Below, in pieces: positions 7,823 to 17,651 of a DNA stretch of 35,463 bases (positions are counted from its first letter, which is position 1; each line of letters begins with the position of its first letter). The position numbers were made by a program, and so were the translations under genes. Location: assembly GCF_900110265.1 (NCBI RefSeq), contig NZ_FODB01000044.1, forward strand, positions 1-35,463. Reading direction: 5' to 3'. Source of the DNA: Vreelandella aquamarina. GTDB taxonomy: Bacteria; Pseudomonadota; Gammaproteobacteria; Pseudomonadales; Halomonadaceae. Below the pieces are notes generated by a model. That model had not been told where the DNA came from, ran no database searches, and worked only from the letters and a program-made list of their open reading frames with translations.

Positions 7823-9217
7823 TTAGAAGCTTCCAAATAGGGTGCCGAGCGTAATCACACTCATCAGCGCGGCGATGGGGAGCACGATGGTGACCATGGC
7901 GACATTGCCATACGACTGGCGGTGGGTCAGCCCGCAGATGGCCAGAAGTGTGATGACAGCGCCGGAGTGGGGGAGCGTATCCATGCCGCCCGCGGCCAGC
8001 GTCGCCACGCGGTGCATGAGTTCTGGGTCGATGCCAGCCTGTTGCGCCATGGCCAGATACTCGCTACCCAAGGTTTGCAAGGCAATCGACAAGCCGCCCG
8101 ATGAGGAGCCGGTAATCCCCGCCAGCACGCTCATGGCCATGGCTTCGGAGATGAGGGGGTTGCCGGGGGAGACATTGAGCACCGCATCGCGAAGGATGGC
8201 AAAGCCTGCCAAGCTGGCGATGACCGCGCCGTAACCCACTTCAGAGGCCGTGTTGAAAATAGGTAGCAGCGAACCAAAGCAGCCTTGATTGATGGTGGCT
8301 TTCAAGTCTTGCCAGTGGCGCCAGCGGGTGATGATCAGCCAAGCCGAGGCGCTCAGCAGGGCAATCAGAATGGCCCAAAGCCCGGTCTGTCGGCTGGGTG
8401 TGACGTTATCGAACGCGTCGCTGATGAAGCTCAGGTCCATGGCCGGGAATACCCCGTAAGTAAAGAGGGCATTGAGGCCAATCACCATAACCAGTGGGAT
8501 CAACGCGATGGCCAGCGGCATGCCGGGTGCTGTGTCGGTGTCGCTGTGGGTATCGGTTTCACGCTCCGTGTGAGTACCGTAACCCTCCCCTTGGGCAGCG
8601 GCTTTCTTGACTCGCGACTGAAGGTAGAACGTTCCTAGGCCTAGCATGATCGACCCAGCAATGATGCCAAGCCCCGGTGCCGCGAAGCTGTTGGTGCCAA
8701 AGTAAGGGATGGGAATCGCGTTTTGGATGGCTGGCGTGCCGGGCAACGCCGTCATGGTAAAGGTGAAGGAGCCTAGAGCGATGGAGGCGGGGATGAGGCG
8801 CTTGGGCACATTGGCCTGGCGGAACAGCTCACGGCTGATCGGGTAAATGGCAAAGGCCACGACGAACAGCGAGACGCCGCCATAGGTCAGAACGGCGCAG
8901 GCCATGACGACCGTCAGCACCACGTGATGCGTGCCCAGCCGCTTGACGATACCGTTGGAAATGGACTGCGCGGCGCCTGAATCTGCCATCAACTGACCGA
9001 AGAGCGCACCAAGCAAGAAGAGCGGGAAGAACTGCATAACATAGTTACCCAGGGCGCCCATGAAGGTGTCGGTGTAAATCGGCAGTAAAAAAGCGCCGTC
9101 GCCTGATAGTAAAACCGCTAACGCGGCCATTAACGGCGCAAGCAGGAGGACCGAGATACCTCGGTAGGCCAGCAGCATCAACAGCAACAATGAGACGATA
9201 ATAGCGAGCATGCCCAT
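7823..9217 (-). CDS. GntP-family carboxylate/sugar-acid permease
   Basis: A 464-residue inner-membrane carrier of the GntP family (gluconate, 3-hydroxybutyrate and related acids), with about twelve helices. Recognisable family features are the TYGGVSLFVVAFAIYPI segment, TALPGTPAIQNAIP and, near the C-terminus, TGSSSGGLSIAL and GGMDTLPHSGAVITLL. A hydrophilic loop rich in His, Asp and Thr (about 212-232) separates the halves. The ATG follows a GGAG ribosome binding site. It runs in the same direction as the MFS gene 62 bases downstream and is divergent from the NhaC-like gene. 3-Hydroxybutyrate or a related hydroxy acid is plausible, since halomonads store polyhydroxybutyrate; this is inference only. 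Confidence 0.8.
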   Translation of the reverse strand: MGMLAIIVSLLLLMLLAYRGISVLLLAPLMAALAVLLSGDGAFLLPIYTDTFMGALGNYVMQFFPLFLLGALFGQLMADSGAAQSISNGIVKRLGTHHVVLTVVMACAVLTYGGVSLFVVAFAIYPISRELFRQANVPKRLIPASIALGSFTFTMTALPGTPAIQNAIPIPYFGTNSFAAPGLGIIAGSIMLGLGTFYLQSRVKKAAAQGEGYGTHTERETDTHSDTDTAPGMPLAIALIPLVMVIGLNALFTYGVFPAMDLSFISDAFDNVTPSRQTGLWAILIALLSASAWLIITRWRHWQDLKATINQGCFGSLLPIFNTASEVGYGAVIASLAGFAILRDAVLNVSPGNPLISEAMAMSVLAGITGSSSGGLSIALQTLGSEYLAMAQQAGIDPELMHRVATLAAGGMDTLPHSGAVITLLAICGLTHRQSYGNVAMVTIVLPIAALMSVITLGTLFGSF

Positions 9218-9424
9218 ACAGGCTCCAAAGTATTTGTTAATTTAGTCATCGGTGCGTGTAAACAAAGGCCGGAATACTAGGTATTATATTGCATCGCAGC
9301 AATAGTGTTGTGACTAAAGTCGTAACCAAAAGAGAGCGTCACTTTCGCCTGCTTAAGCGCGCCCCATCTGTTAAAATCCGCCACCTTTGGCGTTGATGAC
9401 CTTCCAATAACCCTGGGTATTTCC

Positions 9425-10768
9425 ATGAATGCAGTAATTCTCGCAGTGCTCGTCATGGTGGCACTGTCGCTTCTTCGTGTGTCCGTTGTATTTGCGCTGG
9501 TGGTCGGTGCGTTAGTAGGGGGGCTGGTCGGAGGCCTTTCCCTGGACGATACGCTCAGCGCGTTCAACGAGGGCGTCGGCGGAGGCGCGCAGGTGGCGCT
9601 GGCGTACGCAACCTTAGGCGCTTTTGCCGTGGCCATCTCTCGTTCTGGGTTGCCGGACATGCTGGCAAATCGATTGATCACCTTGCTAGGTAAAGAGGCG
9701 ACCGCCGCCCACCAAGCGCGGGTGAAGATGTTGCTGTTGGTGGCCGTGTTACTGGTCGCCATCTCCTCACAAAATGCCATTCCGGTCCATATCGCGTTCA
9801 TTCCCGTGCTGATTCCACCGCTGCTGGCGGTGATGAATCGCCTGCAACTCGACCGCCGTGCCGTGGCCTGCGCGCTGACCTTTGGTCTTACGGCACCCTA
9901 TATGCTGCTGCCGGTAGGATTCGGGGCGATCTTCTTGAACGATATTTTGTTGGCAAACCTGAACAGTGCCGGAGAGCCACTAGGGCTGGAAATCTCGCGT
10001 GGCATGGTGCCCATGGCCATGGCGCTTCCGGTGGGTGGTATGGCCATGGGCCTGTTGGTCGCCCTACTGTTTAGCTATCGCGGCCAGCGTAGCTACGCGA
10101 GCAAGGACGTGGCCGCGCTCAATGGCCAGACGCACACGCCTGTCGAACCGCACCTCTTAGGGTTAGTCGTGTCAGGCGTGGCGATCGTGGCGGCGTTAGG
10201 CCTTCAGCTCTACACTGGCTCGATGATCGTTGGAGGCTTGGTGGGTATCGGCTTGCTGTCATTGGGTGGTATTTTCAAATGGCGCGAGGCTGATGATTTG
10301 TTCACCAGCGGTATGCGGATGATGGCTTTGATTGGCTTTATCATGATTTCGGCGGCAGGCTTTGCGGAAGTCATGAAAGCTACCGGCGATATCGACTCGC
10401 TGGTGGCGGGTGCCTTCGATCTGTTTGGCGATAATCGTGGCTTGGCCGCTTTGGTCATGCTGCTGGTCGGCCTGTTCATTACCCTGGGCATCGGCTCTTC
10501 GTTCTCAACCATTCCCATCATTGCGGCGATCTTCGTACCACTGGCCGTGCAGTTTGGTTTCTCACCCATGGCGACCGTAGTGCTGGTGGGCACCGCTGCC
10601 GCTTTGGGCGATGCGGGGTCGCCAGCCTCGGATTCCACTTTGGGGCCCACCTCAGGATTGAACGTGGACGGCCAGCATGACCATATGTGGGATAGCGTCG
10701 TGCCGACCTTCCTTCACTATAACCTTCCGCTGATTGCGTTTGGTTGGCTGGCGGCCATGACGCTTTAA
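9425..10768 (+). CDS. NhaC-type Na+/H+ antiporter family protein
   Basis: A 447-residue polytopic membrane protein of the Na_H_antiporter (NhaC-like) family. It opens with a hydrophobic segment typical of the family's N-terminal domain. The C-terminal half carries the conserved region [19 protein letters not shown] and, at about 391-409, [19 protein letters not shown], which is characteristic of this group. In a halophile the natural reading is Na+ export coupled to proton or organic-solute exchange, though some members are amino-acid exchangers, so the substrate is unsettled. The ATG at 9425 has only a weak ribosome binding site. The 207-base gap to the divergent GntP gene must hold both promoters. 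A strong hairpin terminator follows. Confidence 0.72.
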   Translation: MNAVILAVLVMVALSLLRVSVVFALVVGALVGGLVGGLSLDDTLSAFNEGVGGGAQVALAYATLGAFAVAISRSGLPDMLANRLITLLGKEATAAHQARVKMLLLVAVLLVAISSQNAIPVHIAFIPVLIPPLLAVMNRLQLDRRAVACALTFGLTAPYMLLPVGFGAIFLNDILLANLNSAGEPLGLEISRGMVPMAMALPVGGMAMGLLVALLFSYRGQRSYASKDVAALNGQTHTPVEPHLLGLVVSGVAIVAALGLQLYTGSMIVGGLVGIGLLSLGGIFKWREADDLFTSGMRMMALIGFIMISAAGFAEVMKATGDIDSLVAGAFDLFGDNRGLAALVMLLVGLFITLGIGSSFSTIPIIAAIFVPLAVQFGFSPMATVVLVGTAAALGDAGSPASDSTLGPTSGLNVDGQHDHMWDSVVPTFLHYNLPLIAFGWLAAMTL

Positions 10769-10786
10769 GCACACTCAATACTTACC

Positions 10787-10816
10787 AAAAGGGCAGCGCT
10801 GAGGCTGCCCTTTTTT
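10787..10816. terminator. Bidirectional intrinsic terminator
   Basis: The stem GGGCAGC / GCTGCCC (10791-10797 with 10804-10810) is flanked by A and T runs on both sides. It can therefore end the NhaC-like gene on the plus strand and trmJ on the minus strand. Confidence 0.85.
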
Positions 10817-10857
10817 GATGGAAGTGCTTGATGAAAGCGCGTTGAGTGGATAAGACG

Positions 10858-11592
10858 TTACTGTTTAGGCAAGTGTGCTTCAAAGGCACTTAGCAGACCA
10901 CGGAGTAGGGACAGCTCTTTGCGGCTAGGCTGTGCACGGGCAAACAGCGCTTGAAGCTGCTCTTCGGTACGGGCGTGGGGCTGGGTTAAAAAACCGCTTT
11001 GCTGCATCAAGCGGCCAAGATGTTCCTGGAAATAGCCAAACTGTTGGCGACTAGGCGGCGTCGCTTCCAGCGGGCGCTGATACTCATAGCCGCTGGCGTT
11101 GCGCTTGCGCCAGGCGCGGTGCACTTCGTAGGCTAGAATCTGAACCGCTTGCGATAGATTGAGAATGCCATACTCGGGATTGGCGGGAATGCTGACTTGG
11201 TGGCTGCAGCAGCGAATCTCATCGTTGGTCAACCCGGAGCGTTCGCGGCCAAATACCAGGGCCACCGGGGCTTGGTGGGCGTTGTCGATGACTTGCTGGG
11301 CCATCTCGTCAGGCTCGTCGAAATGGGGCAGTGGCATGCTGCGCAGCCGAGCGCTGGCACCGACCACTTGCACGCAGTCATTCACGGCCTCTTCGAGTGT
11401 CTTTACGCAGCGAGCGTTTTCTAATACGTCCGTTGCGCCGGCGGCTAGGCGAGTGGCTTCTTCATCGGGGAAGGTACGAGGATTGACCAGCACGAGCTCC
11501 GTCAACCCCATGGTTTTCATGGCGCGGGCTGTTGCGCCTATGTTGCCTGGGTGGAACGTTTGCACCAGCACGATACGAATATTGGAAAGCAC
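10858..11592 (-). CDS. trmJ: TrmJ, tRNA Cm32/Um32 2'-O-methyltransferase
   Basis: A 244-residue SPOUT-fold methyltransferase that transfers a methyl group from S-adenosylmethionine to the 2'-OH of nucleotide 32 in the tRNA anticodon loop. Visible motifs are the N-terminal HPGNIGATARAM (14-25), the cofactor loop FGRERSGLTNDE (114-125) and the trefoil-knot segment NLSQAVQILAYE (145-156). The C-terminal extension of about 70 residues matches TrmJ rather than shorter TrmL. It appears to be a single-gene unit between terminators at 10787-10816 and 11672-11698. Confidence 0.9.
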   Translation of the reverse strand: MLSNIRIVLVQTFHPGNIGATARAMKTMGLTELVLVNPRTFPDEEATRLAAGATDVLENARCVKTLEEAVNDCVQVVGASARLRSMPLPHFDEPDEMAQQVIDNAHQAPVALVFGRERSGLTNDEIRCCSHQVSIPANPEYGILNLSQAVQILAYEVHRAWRKRNASGYEYQRPLEATPPSRQQFGYFQEHLGRLMQQSGFLTQPHARTEEQLQALFARAQPSRKELSLLRGLLSAFEAHLPKQ

Positions 11593-11671
11593 GGGAAGTC
11601 GAACCTAAAAGCTGCCAAATAAAGTCGGTGATGGTAGCACGCTTTATGACGCCATGACGTCGGTACTAATG

Positions 11672-11698
11672 AAAGAACCCCGCCGAAGCGGGGTTCTT
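11672..11698 (-). terminator. Intrinsic terminator of groESL
   Basis: A ten-pair stem, AAGAACCCCG (11673-11682) with CGGGGTTCTT (11689-11698), and a six-base loop lie 40 bases after the groEL stop. In the minus direction the stem ends in TTCTTTCATT, a moderate U-tract. Confidence 0.75.
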
Positions 11699-11737
11699 GA
11701 TGACGTTCAACGTCAGAGCGTTAGGCTCATGGGTGCA

Positions 11738-13393
<1,656 letters not shown>

Positions 13394-13437
13394 CTAAATA
13401 TTGAAATAGAAAAGTGAAAGTAAGTAGCCGATGCGGA

Positions 13438-13731
13438 TTAGCCTTCAACGACGGCCAGGATATCGGCTTCGCTCATGATCAGAACTTCTTCGCCGTTGAT
13501 TTTTTGCTTTTCAACGCCGTAGCCGTCTTTGAAAATCACCGTATCGCCAACTTTTACATCCAGCGGGCGTACGTCGCCGTTGTCGAGAATGCGGCCATTG
13601 CCAACAGCCAGGATTTCGCCACGCGTGGGTTTTTCCTGTGCATTACCCGGTAGCACGATGCCGCCAGCGGTTTTCTGCTCTTCTTCCACGCGACGGATCA
13701 CAACGCGATCGTGCAAAGGACGGATATTCAT
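13438..13731 (-). CDS. groS: GroES, 10-kDa co-chaperonin
   Basis: A 97-residue co-chaperonin forming the seven-subunit lid of GroEL. It shows the [14 protein letters not shown] start, the mobile loop around [13 protein letters not shown] (17-30) and the KYGYEV-like [17 protein letters not shown] strand near the C-terminus. The frame could extend upstream, but the ATG at 13731 is preceded by a good AGGAG at the right distance and gives the standard length. It is the first gene of groES-groEL, with a leader of about 140 bases containing several hairpins. Confidence 0.97.
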   Translation of the reverse strand: MNIRPLHDRVVIRRVEEEQKTAGGIVLPGNAQEKPTRGEILAVGNGRILDNGDVRPLDVKVGDTVIFKDGYGVEKQKINGEEVLIMSEADILAVVEG

Positions 13732-13758
13732 GCTCACGTTCTCCTGAGGTTCGTCAAA

Positions 13759-13860
13759 GCCCAAAAAGGGCAGTTAGCTTAAAGTGATTTCCGTGGGCTA
13801 AGCCCTCGGAAAGTGAAGGCACGTTGCCTTCATGTTTATGGCGAAAGCGTAGCTTTCACC
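13759..13860 (-). ncRNA. groES 5' leader with tandem short hairpins
   Basis: Read on the transcribed strand, three stems with three-base loops follow each other: 13860-13840 (nine pairs with one G-U, loop UAC), 13832-13814 (eight pairs, UGAAGGCA, loop ACG) and 13812-13788 (UUUCCG and GGGC pairs around one A-A mismatch, loop UUA). A fourth (13771-13759, GCCC-U5-GGGC) lies just before the ribosome binding site. They may affect stability or temperature response of the mRNA. The structures are seen in sequence; the function is unknown. Confidence 0.45.
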
Positions 13861-13879
13861 GAACCTGTGTGCTGACTCA

Positions 13880-13908
13880 AAAATGGGGGCTAGCCAACAC
13901 CTTTCAAG
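13880..13908 (-). promoter_or_regulatory. Sigma-32 heat-shock promoter of groESL
   Basis: On the minus strand CTTGAAA (13908-13902) is followed after 13 bases by CCCCATTTT (13888-13880). This matches the known sigma-32 consensus (CTTGAAA, spacer 11-16, CCCCATNT) almost perfectly. It predicts heat-shock induction and a transcript start near 13870. Confidence 0.88.
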
Positions 13909-13960
13909 GGGTGGATAAGAAAAAAATTACACAATAGCGGTTTGCAAAGGCGATAAGCAC

Positions 13961-14449
13961 TTAGCGCCGACGAGGCGTATCGTCGCCGCTAATAAACTCT
14001 CCCTCAATTGGGCCGTTTTGCGTGTTGGAATAGTCGCGCTGAGTGTTCTGCTCCCAGCCTGAAGAGCCGCTCTGGTAAGTGTGTTGCTTGGCCGTTGCGG
14101 TTTTGAGCCCCGCCCAGGTCAGCGCTTTCATCAGCAACTGGCGCGCATTGGGTATGAGGCAGGCAATGCCCAGTGCATCCGATAGAAACCCCGGGGCGAG
14201 CAAAAGCGCCCCACCAAAGATTAGCGCAGCTCCAGTAAGCAGCTCTTGGGAAGGTATTTCACCCATCTGCATGCGCTGGCGTGCGCGGGCAAAAGTAGAA
14301 ACGCCTTCCTTGCGAATGAGGTAAAGCCCGATAAAGCCTGTGCCTAGCACTAATAAAAGCGTGGTTAGCAGGCCTATTTGGCCGCCGATGGTAAAAAGCA
14401 GCACAAAGTCCAGTAGAGTGAACAGCGAAATAAAGAGAAGAATAGGCAT
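13961..14449 (-). CDS. fxsA: FxsA family cytoplasmic-membrane protein
   Basis: A 162-residue inner-membrane protein of the FxsA family, named for suppression of F-plasmid exclusion of phage T7 when overproduced. Hydrophobic segments cover about 1-45 and 75-95; the loop with YLIRKEG and RARQRMQ is typical. The polar C-terminal tail (about 120-162) is variable. The ATG at 14449 was chosen over an upstream one because it has a GGAG site and gives the family N-terminus MPILLFISLFTLLDF. Its position directly upstream of groES matches the E. coli gene order. Physiological function is unknown. Confidence 0.85.
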   Translation of the reverse strand: MPILLFISLFTLLDFVLLFTIGGQIGLLTTLLLVLGTGFIGLYLIRKEGVSTFARARQRMQMGEIPSQELLTGAALIFGGALLLAPGFLSDALGIACLIPNARQLLMKALTWAGLKTATAKQHTYQSGSSGWEQNTQRDYSNTQNGPIEGEFISGDDTPRRR

Positions 14450-14648
14450 GGGCGACTCCAAAACAGGCGTAATCGTTGAATATGGTGACAGAAATATAAA
14501 AAACAAGCAGCAAGTGTGGTTTGGCAAGCCAAAGGCCGCTCGATATTTTAAACTGGCTCTTATATGCTGCGGTGCACAAATGTAGGTGCAGAGAGTGCGT
14601 GTTGTTGGTACTAGCTAGCTGTCAGCACGCTTGCTTAAGGAGAAAGAG

Positions 14649-15410
14649 ATGCAATTAGATAAAAAAGTGGTGGCGATTACCGGTGGTGCCCGTGGATTAG
14701 GGTTTGCCATTGCCAAGCGGTTAGGCAAGCAGGGGGCTCAGATTGCCCTCATTGATATGAGTGCAGAGGCTTTAGATGGCGCGGTCTCTGCGCTTGGTTC
14801 TGAGGGCGTATCTGCCCATGCATTTGTTGCTAATGTGGCAGACGAGCAATCGGTTCAGCATGCCTTCGCTGATATCGGCCAGCGCTTGGGGCCTGTCAGT
14901 GGCTGTGTGAATAATGCAGGCATTACTGACGATGGGATGTTGATTAAAGCGAAAGGTGGCGTTGTAGAAAAGCGCATGTCGCTCGCTTCATGGCAGCGTG
15001 TGCTGGACGTTAACCTAACGGGTGTATTCCTATGTGGGCGTGAAGCGGCGACACACATGGTTGAGGCTGGGCACGAAGGCGTTATCGTCAATATTTCTAG
15101 TATTTCCCGTGCGGGTAATATGGGGCAAAGTAACTACGCAGCGGCAAAGGCGGGGGTGCATGCGCTAACGGTGACGTGGGGGAAAGAGCTGGCGCGCTAT
15201 GGAATTCGCACCGGCACTGTGGCGCCAGGGTTTATCGAGACTGAGATGACTGCCTCAATGCGCCCAGACATGCTGGAAAGAATTGCTGCCAGCGTTCCAT
15301 TAAAGCATTTAGGTGAGCCTGACCATATTGCTCAAAGCGTGGCGTTTGTGTTTGATAACGACTACTTCACTGCACGTATTATTGAATGCGACGGTGGTTT
15401 GCGGCTTTAA
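14649..15410 (+). CDS. SDR-family oxidoreductase (FabG-like)
   Basis: A 253-residue short-chain dehydrogenase/reductase that should use NAD(P)H in the cytoplasm. The Rossmann motif TGGARGLG is at 11-18, NNAG at 88-91, and the catalytic Ser (about 150), Tyr163 and Lys167 in SNYAAAKAG are present, so it looks active. The C-terminal ECDGGLRL is close to FabG-type enzymes, but it stands alone and not in a fatty-acid cluster. The substrate is therefore open; PHB-related acetoacetyl-CoA reduction is one option. The ATG at 14649 was preferred to an upstream in-frame start because AAGGAG precedes it at good spacing. It is convergent with the next gene. Confidence 0.82.
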   Translation: MQLDKKVVAITGGARGLGFAIAKRLGKQGAQIALIDMSAEALDGAVSALGSEGVSAHAFVANVADEQSVQHAFADIGQRLGPVSGCVNNAGITDDGMLIKAKGGVVEKRMSLASWQRVLDVNLTGVFLCGREAATHMVEAGHEGVIVNISSISRAGNMGQSNYAAAKAGVHALTVTWGKELARYGIRTGTVAPGFIETEMTASMRPDMLERIAASVPLKHLGEPDHIAQSVAFVFDNDYFTARIIECDGGLRL

Positions 15411-15411
15411 C

Positions 15412-15456
15412 CAAAAAGCGATGAGCATTGGCCATATAGTGCGCTGATGCTCATCG
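15412..15456 (-). terminator. Intrinsic terminator between convergent genes
   Basis: A ten-pair inverted repeat, CGATGAGCAT (15419-15428) with ATGCTCATCG (15447-15456), is separated by an 18-base loop. On the minus strand it ends in CGCTTTTTGG, so it best serves the barrel-protein gene. Confidence 0.55.
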
Positions 15457-15480
15457 GCTAGGGGTTTGTGTTAAGTAGCG

Positions 15481-16473
15481 CTAAAACTCAAAGTAGTCCC
15501 GCTGAATTGCCCGCTGAAAGTACATTTCTAGGCGTACGGTCATTGCCCAGCGCGGGTCGTAGCTATCTTCACGCTGGAAATGCAGTTCAGGAATCACATC
15601 GCCAAACAGAATCCCTTTATGAAGATCGCGACGGTAGCGCGTCTGTAGGTAGTAATTGGTCATGCGCGGGTTAGAAGCGCTTTCACCAATCGCAATGGCA
15701 GAGTAGCGCATGGCGCTGCGGTCATTTAGTCGCTGATTCAGCTCAGCCACTTCGCTATATTCTAAGGTGTCTTCTTCTTCGCGCCATTGAACTGTGGTAA
15801 TGAAGCGTAGATGGCGATTTTCCGATAGCGGTCGGCCCATGTCCCAAGTAGTACGCGCTGAGTAACCATCATTATTAAACCAGGATACTCGGTTGAAAGA
15901 CTCTAACTGCCAGGGGCCGTCGCCAATATCCCAAAGCCGCTCACTGGTAAAGCGTACGTAAGGGTCCAGAGGCATGCGAAGGCGAATACCCGCGCCAATT
16001 CGGTTGCTCCAGTTTTCGCGCTTATCACGGCTCTCTAGCCAGTCCAGGCCAAAGGTGGAGGTGCTGCGGTCACGCTGGTCGTTATAGAGGCGGCCGGAGC
16101 CTTGATCTGCCAACGTGCCTTGTGATTCTTCGGGGTCGCTTTCAATGACTAGGCGTAGACGCTCTTCTGTCGTAGGCAAGTCGATCCGGTAGCGGACACT
16201 AATATCGCCGCTGGTGCCATCACCTTCCATCCAATCAATTTCCTGGCCAAGGCGCAGATAGGATTCATTATTGACGGTTGCGGACTCGCCGCCCCCAAAA
16301 AATGCATCAATGTTGCGAGAGGTATTGTCGACCCAGTTGCCAACGTTGGCTCGAAATGGCTCAACGCGCTCCTCTGCCCAGTCAGGTAAATCGCTATCTT
16401 CCTCAGCAGCATGACTTTGAAACGAGAGGACGGTAAGTGTGCCAAGGCAAATAAACGCAATGACGGGTTTCAT
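15481..16473 (-). CDS. Probable outer-membrane beta-barrel protein, uncharacterised
   Basis: A 330-residue exported protein of no family that I recognise. A signal peptide covers residues 1-22 (cleavage after SHA). The mature protein begins with an acidic segment (about 23-70). It then shows alternating polar/hydrophobic strands rich in Arg, Tyr and Trp, with repeated RxRxxLP- and RFxxxVQW-like strands, and it ends in Phe as many outer-membrane barrels do for BAM recognition. A barrel of roughly ten to twelve strands is likely. GGGGA precedes the ATG. It appears to be a single-gene unit with its own terminator downstream. Ligand or role cannot be told from the neighbours. Confidence 0.65.
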   Translation of the reverse strand: MKPVIAFICLGTLTVLSFQSHAAEEDSDLPDWAEERVEPFRANVGNWVDNTSRNIDAFFGGGESATVNNESYLRLGQEIDWMEGDGTSGDISVRYRIDLPTTEERLRLVIESDPEESQGTLADQGSGRLYNDQRDRSTSTFGLDWLESRDKRENWSNRIGAGIRLRMPLDPYVRFTSERLWDIGDGPWQLESFNRVSWFNNDGYSARTTWDMGRPLSENRHLRFITTVQWREEEDTLEYSEVAELNQRLNDRSAMRYSAIAIGESASNPRMTNYYLQTRYRRDLHKGILFGDVIPELHFQREDSYDPRWAMTVRLEMYFQRAIQRDYFEF

Positions 16474-16685
16474 AGGTCTGTCCCCAAAATTTTAATTATG
16501 CGCACTGCATTATTGTGCTTTATGCATTTCGATATCTTTGGTCCATTTCAAAACGCGTTTGCGATCTCTTCGGCTATTCATGCGCTCTGTATCGACTTTT
16601 AATGGCAGCACAGCGCGTCGTCGCTAACGTAGCGTAAAAATAGGCGCTCGTCAGCTAGTTAGAGCAGTTTGAGGGAGTTTGGAAA

Positions 16686-16719
16686 CAAAAAAATTCGGTT
16701 AGCATGAAGCTACCGAATT
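16686..16719 (-). terminator. Intrinsic terminator of tRNA-Leu
   Basis: On the minus strand ATTCGGTAGC pairs with GCTAACCGAAT (one bulged base) and is followed by seven T residues. It lies about 24 bases after the tRNA 3' end. Confidence 0.85.
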
Positions 16720-16742
16720 ATTTGAAATGATACGCTTTAAAT

Positions 16743-16827
16743 TGGTGCGGATGGGGAGACTCGAACTCCCACACCTTACGGTACTAGAACCTAAATCTAG
16801 CGTGTCTACCAATTCCACCACATCCGC
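16743..16827 (-). tRNA. leuW: tRNA-Leu(UAG)
   Basis: An 85-base tRNA including an encoded CCA end. The acceptor GCGGATG pairs with CATCCGC, followed by A73. The anticodon stem CTAGA/TCTAG holds loop TTTAGGT, giving anticodon UAG, which reads CUA (and by wobble other CUN) leucine codons. The long variable arm expected of tRNA-Leu and a normal T-arm (GGGAGTTCGAGTCTCCC) are present. It has its own promoter and terminator. The symbol is by analogy with the E. coli UAG isoacceptor. Confidence 0.95.
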
Positions 16828-16841
16828 AGAAGACGAGGCGT

Positions 16842-16869
16842 ATTTTATCAATATTTGCGCTAATGTCAA
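16842..16869 (-). promoter_or_regulatory. Sigma-70 promoter of tRNA-Leu
   Basis: TTGACA (16869-16864) and TAAAAT (16847-16842) lie 16 bases apart on the minus strand, close to consensus. The region between the -10 box and the mature tRNA is GC-rich (CGCCTCGTC), as in stringently controlled stable-RNA promoters. Confidence 0.82.
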
Positions 16870-16918
16870 ATCTTGCAGCGCTATTTTTTAACATGAGGGT
16901 AAAGGGGGACGTGAAGCG

Positions 16919-17620
16919 GTGAAGAAATGGATCGCGACCATTAACCAGTGGCTCAAGCAGGGGCTGCCCGGCTACTGTGCATTTTGCCTTGCTGGGCGCT
17001 CATCAAGTGCAGGGTGGTGCGATGAATGCTTTGCATTGCTCCCCTGGAATCTTCATAGCTGCGAGCAGTGTGCCGAGCCGCTGGCAGGGGTGGCTGGTAA
17101 ACGGTGTAGTCACTGTCTGACGGAGCCGCCTAGCTTTACCACCACGACAGTGCCGCTTTGCTACCAAGATACGATAACTTCCTTGGTGCACGACTTTAAG
17201 TTTCATGGCTCCCCGCGTGCGGGAATGCTGCTAGTTGAGTTGATGTTATCCCGGTGCCCCAGCCAGATGGCCAGCGCATTGCTCCCTGTACCTATGTATC
17301 CTGGGCGTGCCAAAGAGCGCGGATTCAATCAGGCACAGTGGCTGGCTGAACGGCTAGGCGACCGGTTGGATCTACCGGTGATGCAGGCGCATTGTATTAA
17401 GCATTTGCCTTCTCAGCGCTCTTTAAACCGCCGGGAGCGACAGCAAAACTTAGCAGGTGCATTTATGGTGGACACTGAGATGCCCGCGCATGTGGCTATT
17501 ATCGATGATGTAGTAACAACCGGTGCCACTGGCCATGCGTTAGCGACCGTACTGCTGGAACAGGGTGCCAAGCGCGTTGATATTTGGGCCGCTGCCCGTA
17601 CACCGCTGCAGAAGAGTTGA
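16919..17620 (+). CDS. comF: ComF family protein
   Basis: A 233-residue ComF/GntX-type protein, linked in other bacteria to DNA uptake or use of DNA as nutrient. The N-terminal part carries four CxxC pairs (C20/C23, C34/C37, C48/C51, C63/C66) forming zinc ribbons. The C-terminal part is a phosphoribosyltransferase-like domain with the PRPP loop IIDDVVTTGATG (194-205) and the family segment ERGFNQAQWLAERL. The start is GTG with a GGGGG ribosome binding site about ten bases upstream. It is divergent from tRNA-Leu and 31 bases upstream of srkA, probably in one transcript with it. Confidence 0.87.
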   Translation: MKKWIATINQWLKQGLPGYCAFCLAGRSSSAGWCDECFALLPWNLHSCEQCAEPLAGVAGKRCSHCLTEPPSFTTTTVPLCYQDTITSLVHDFKFHGSPRAGMLLVELMLSRCPSQMASALLPVPMYPGRAKERGFNQAQWLAERLGDRLDLPVMQAHCIKHLPSQRSLNRRERQQNLAGAFMVDTEMPAHVAIIDDVVTTGATGHALATVLLEQGAKRVDIWAAARTPLQKS

Positions 17621-17651
17621 TAAACTAGGCAGCCCATCCAAGGAGTCATCT

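Noticed and set aside
8548..8600. A His/Asp/Thr-rich segment in the GntP-family carrier that looks like a metal-binding loop.
   Set aside because: It falls in the variable hydrophilic loop between the two halves, where low-complexity sequence is common; no metal role can be supported.
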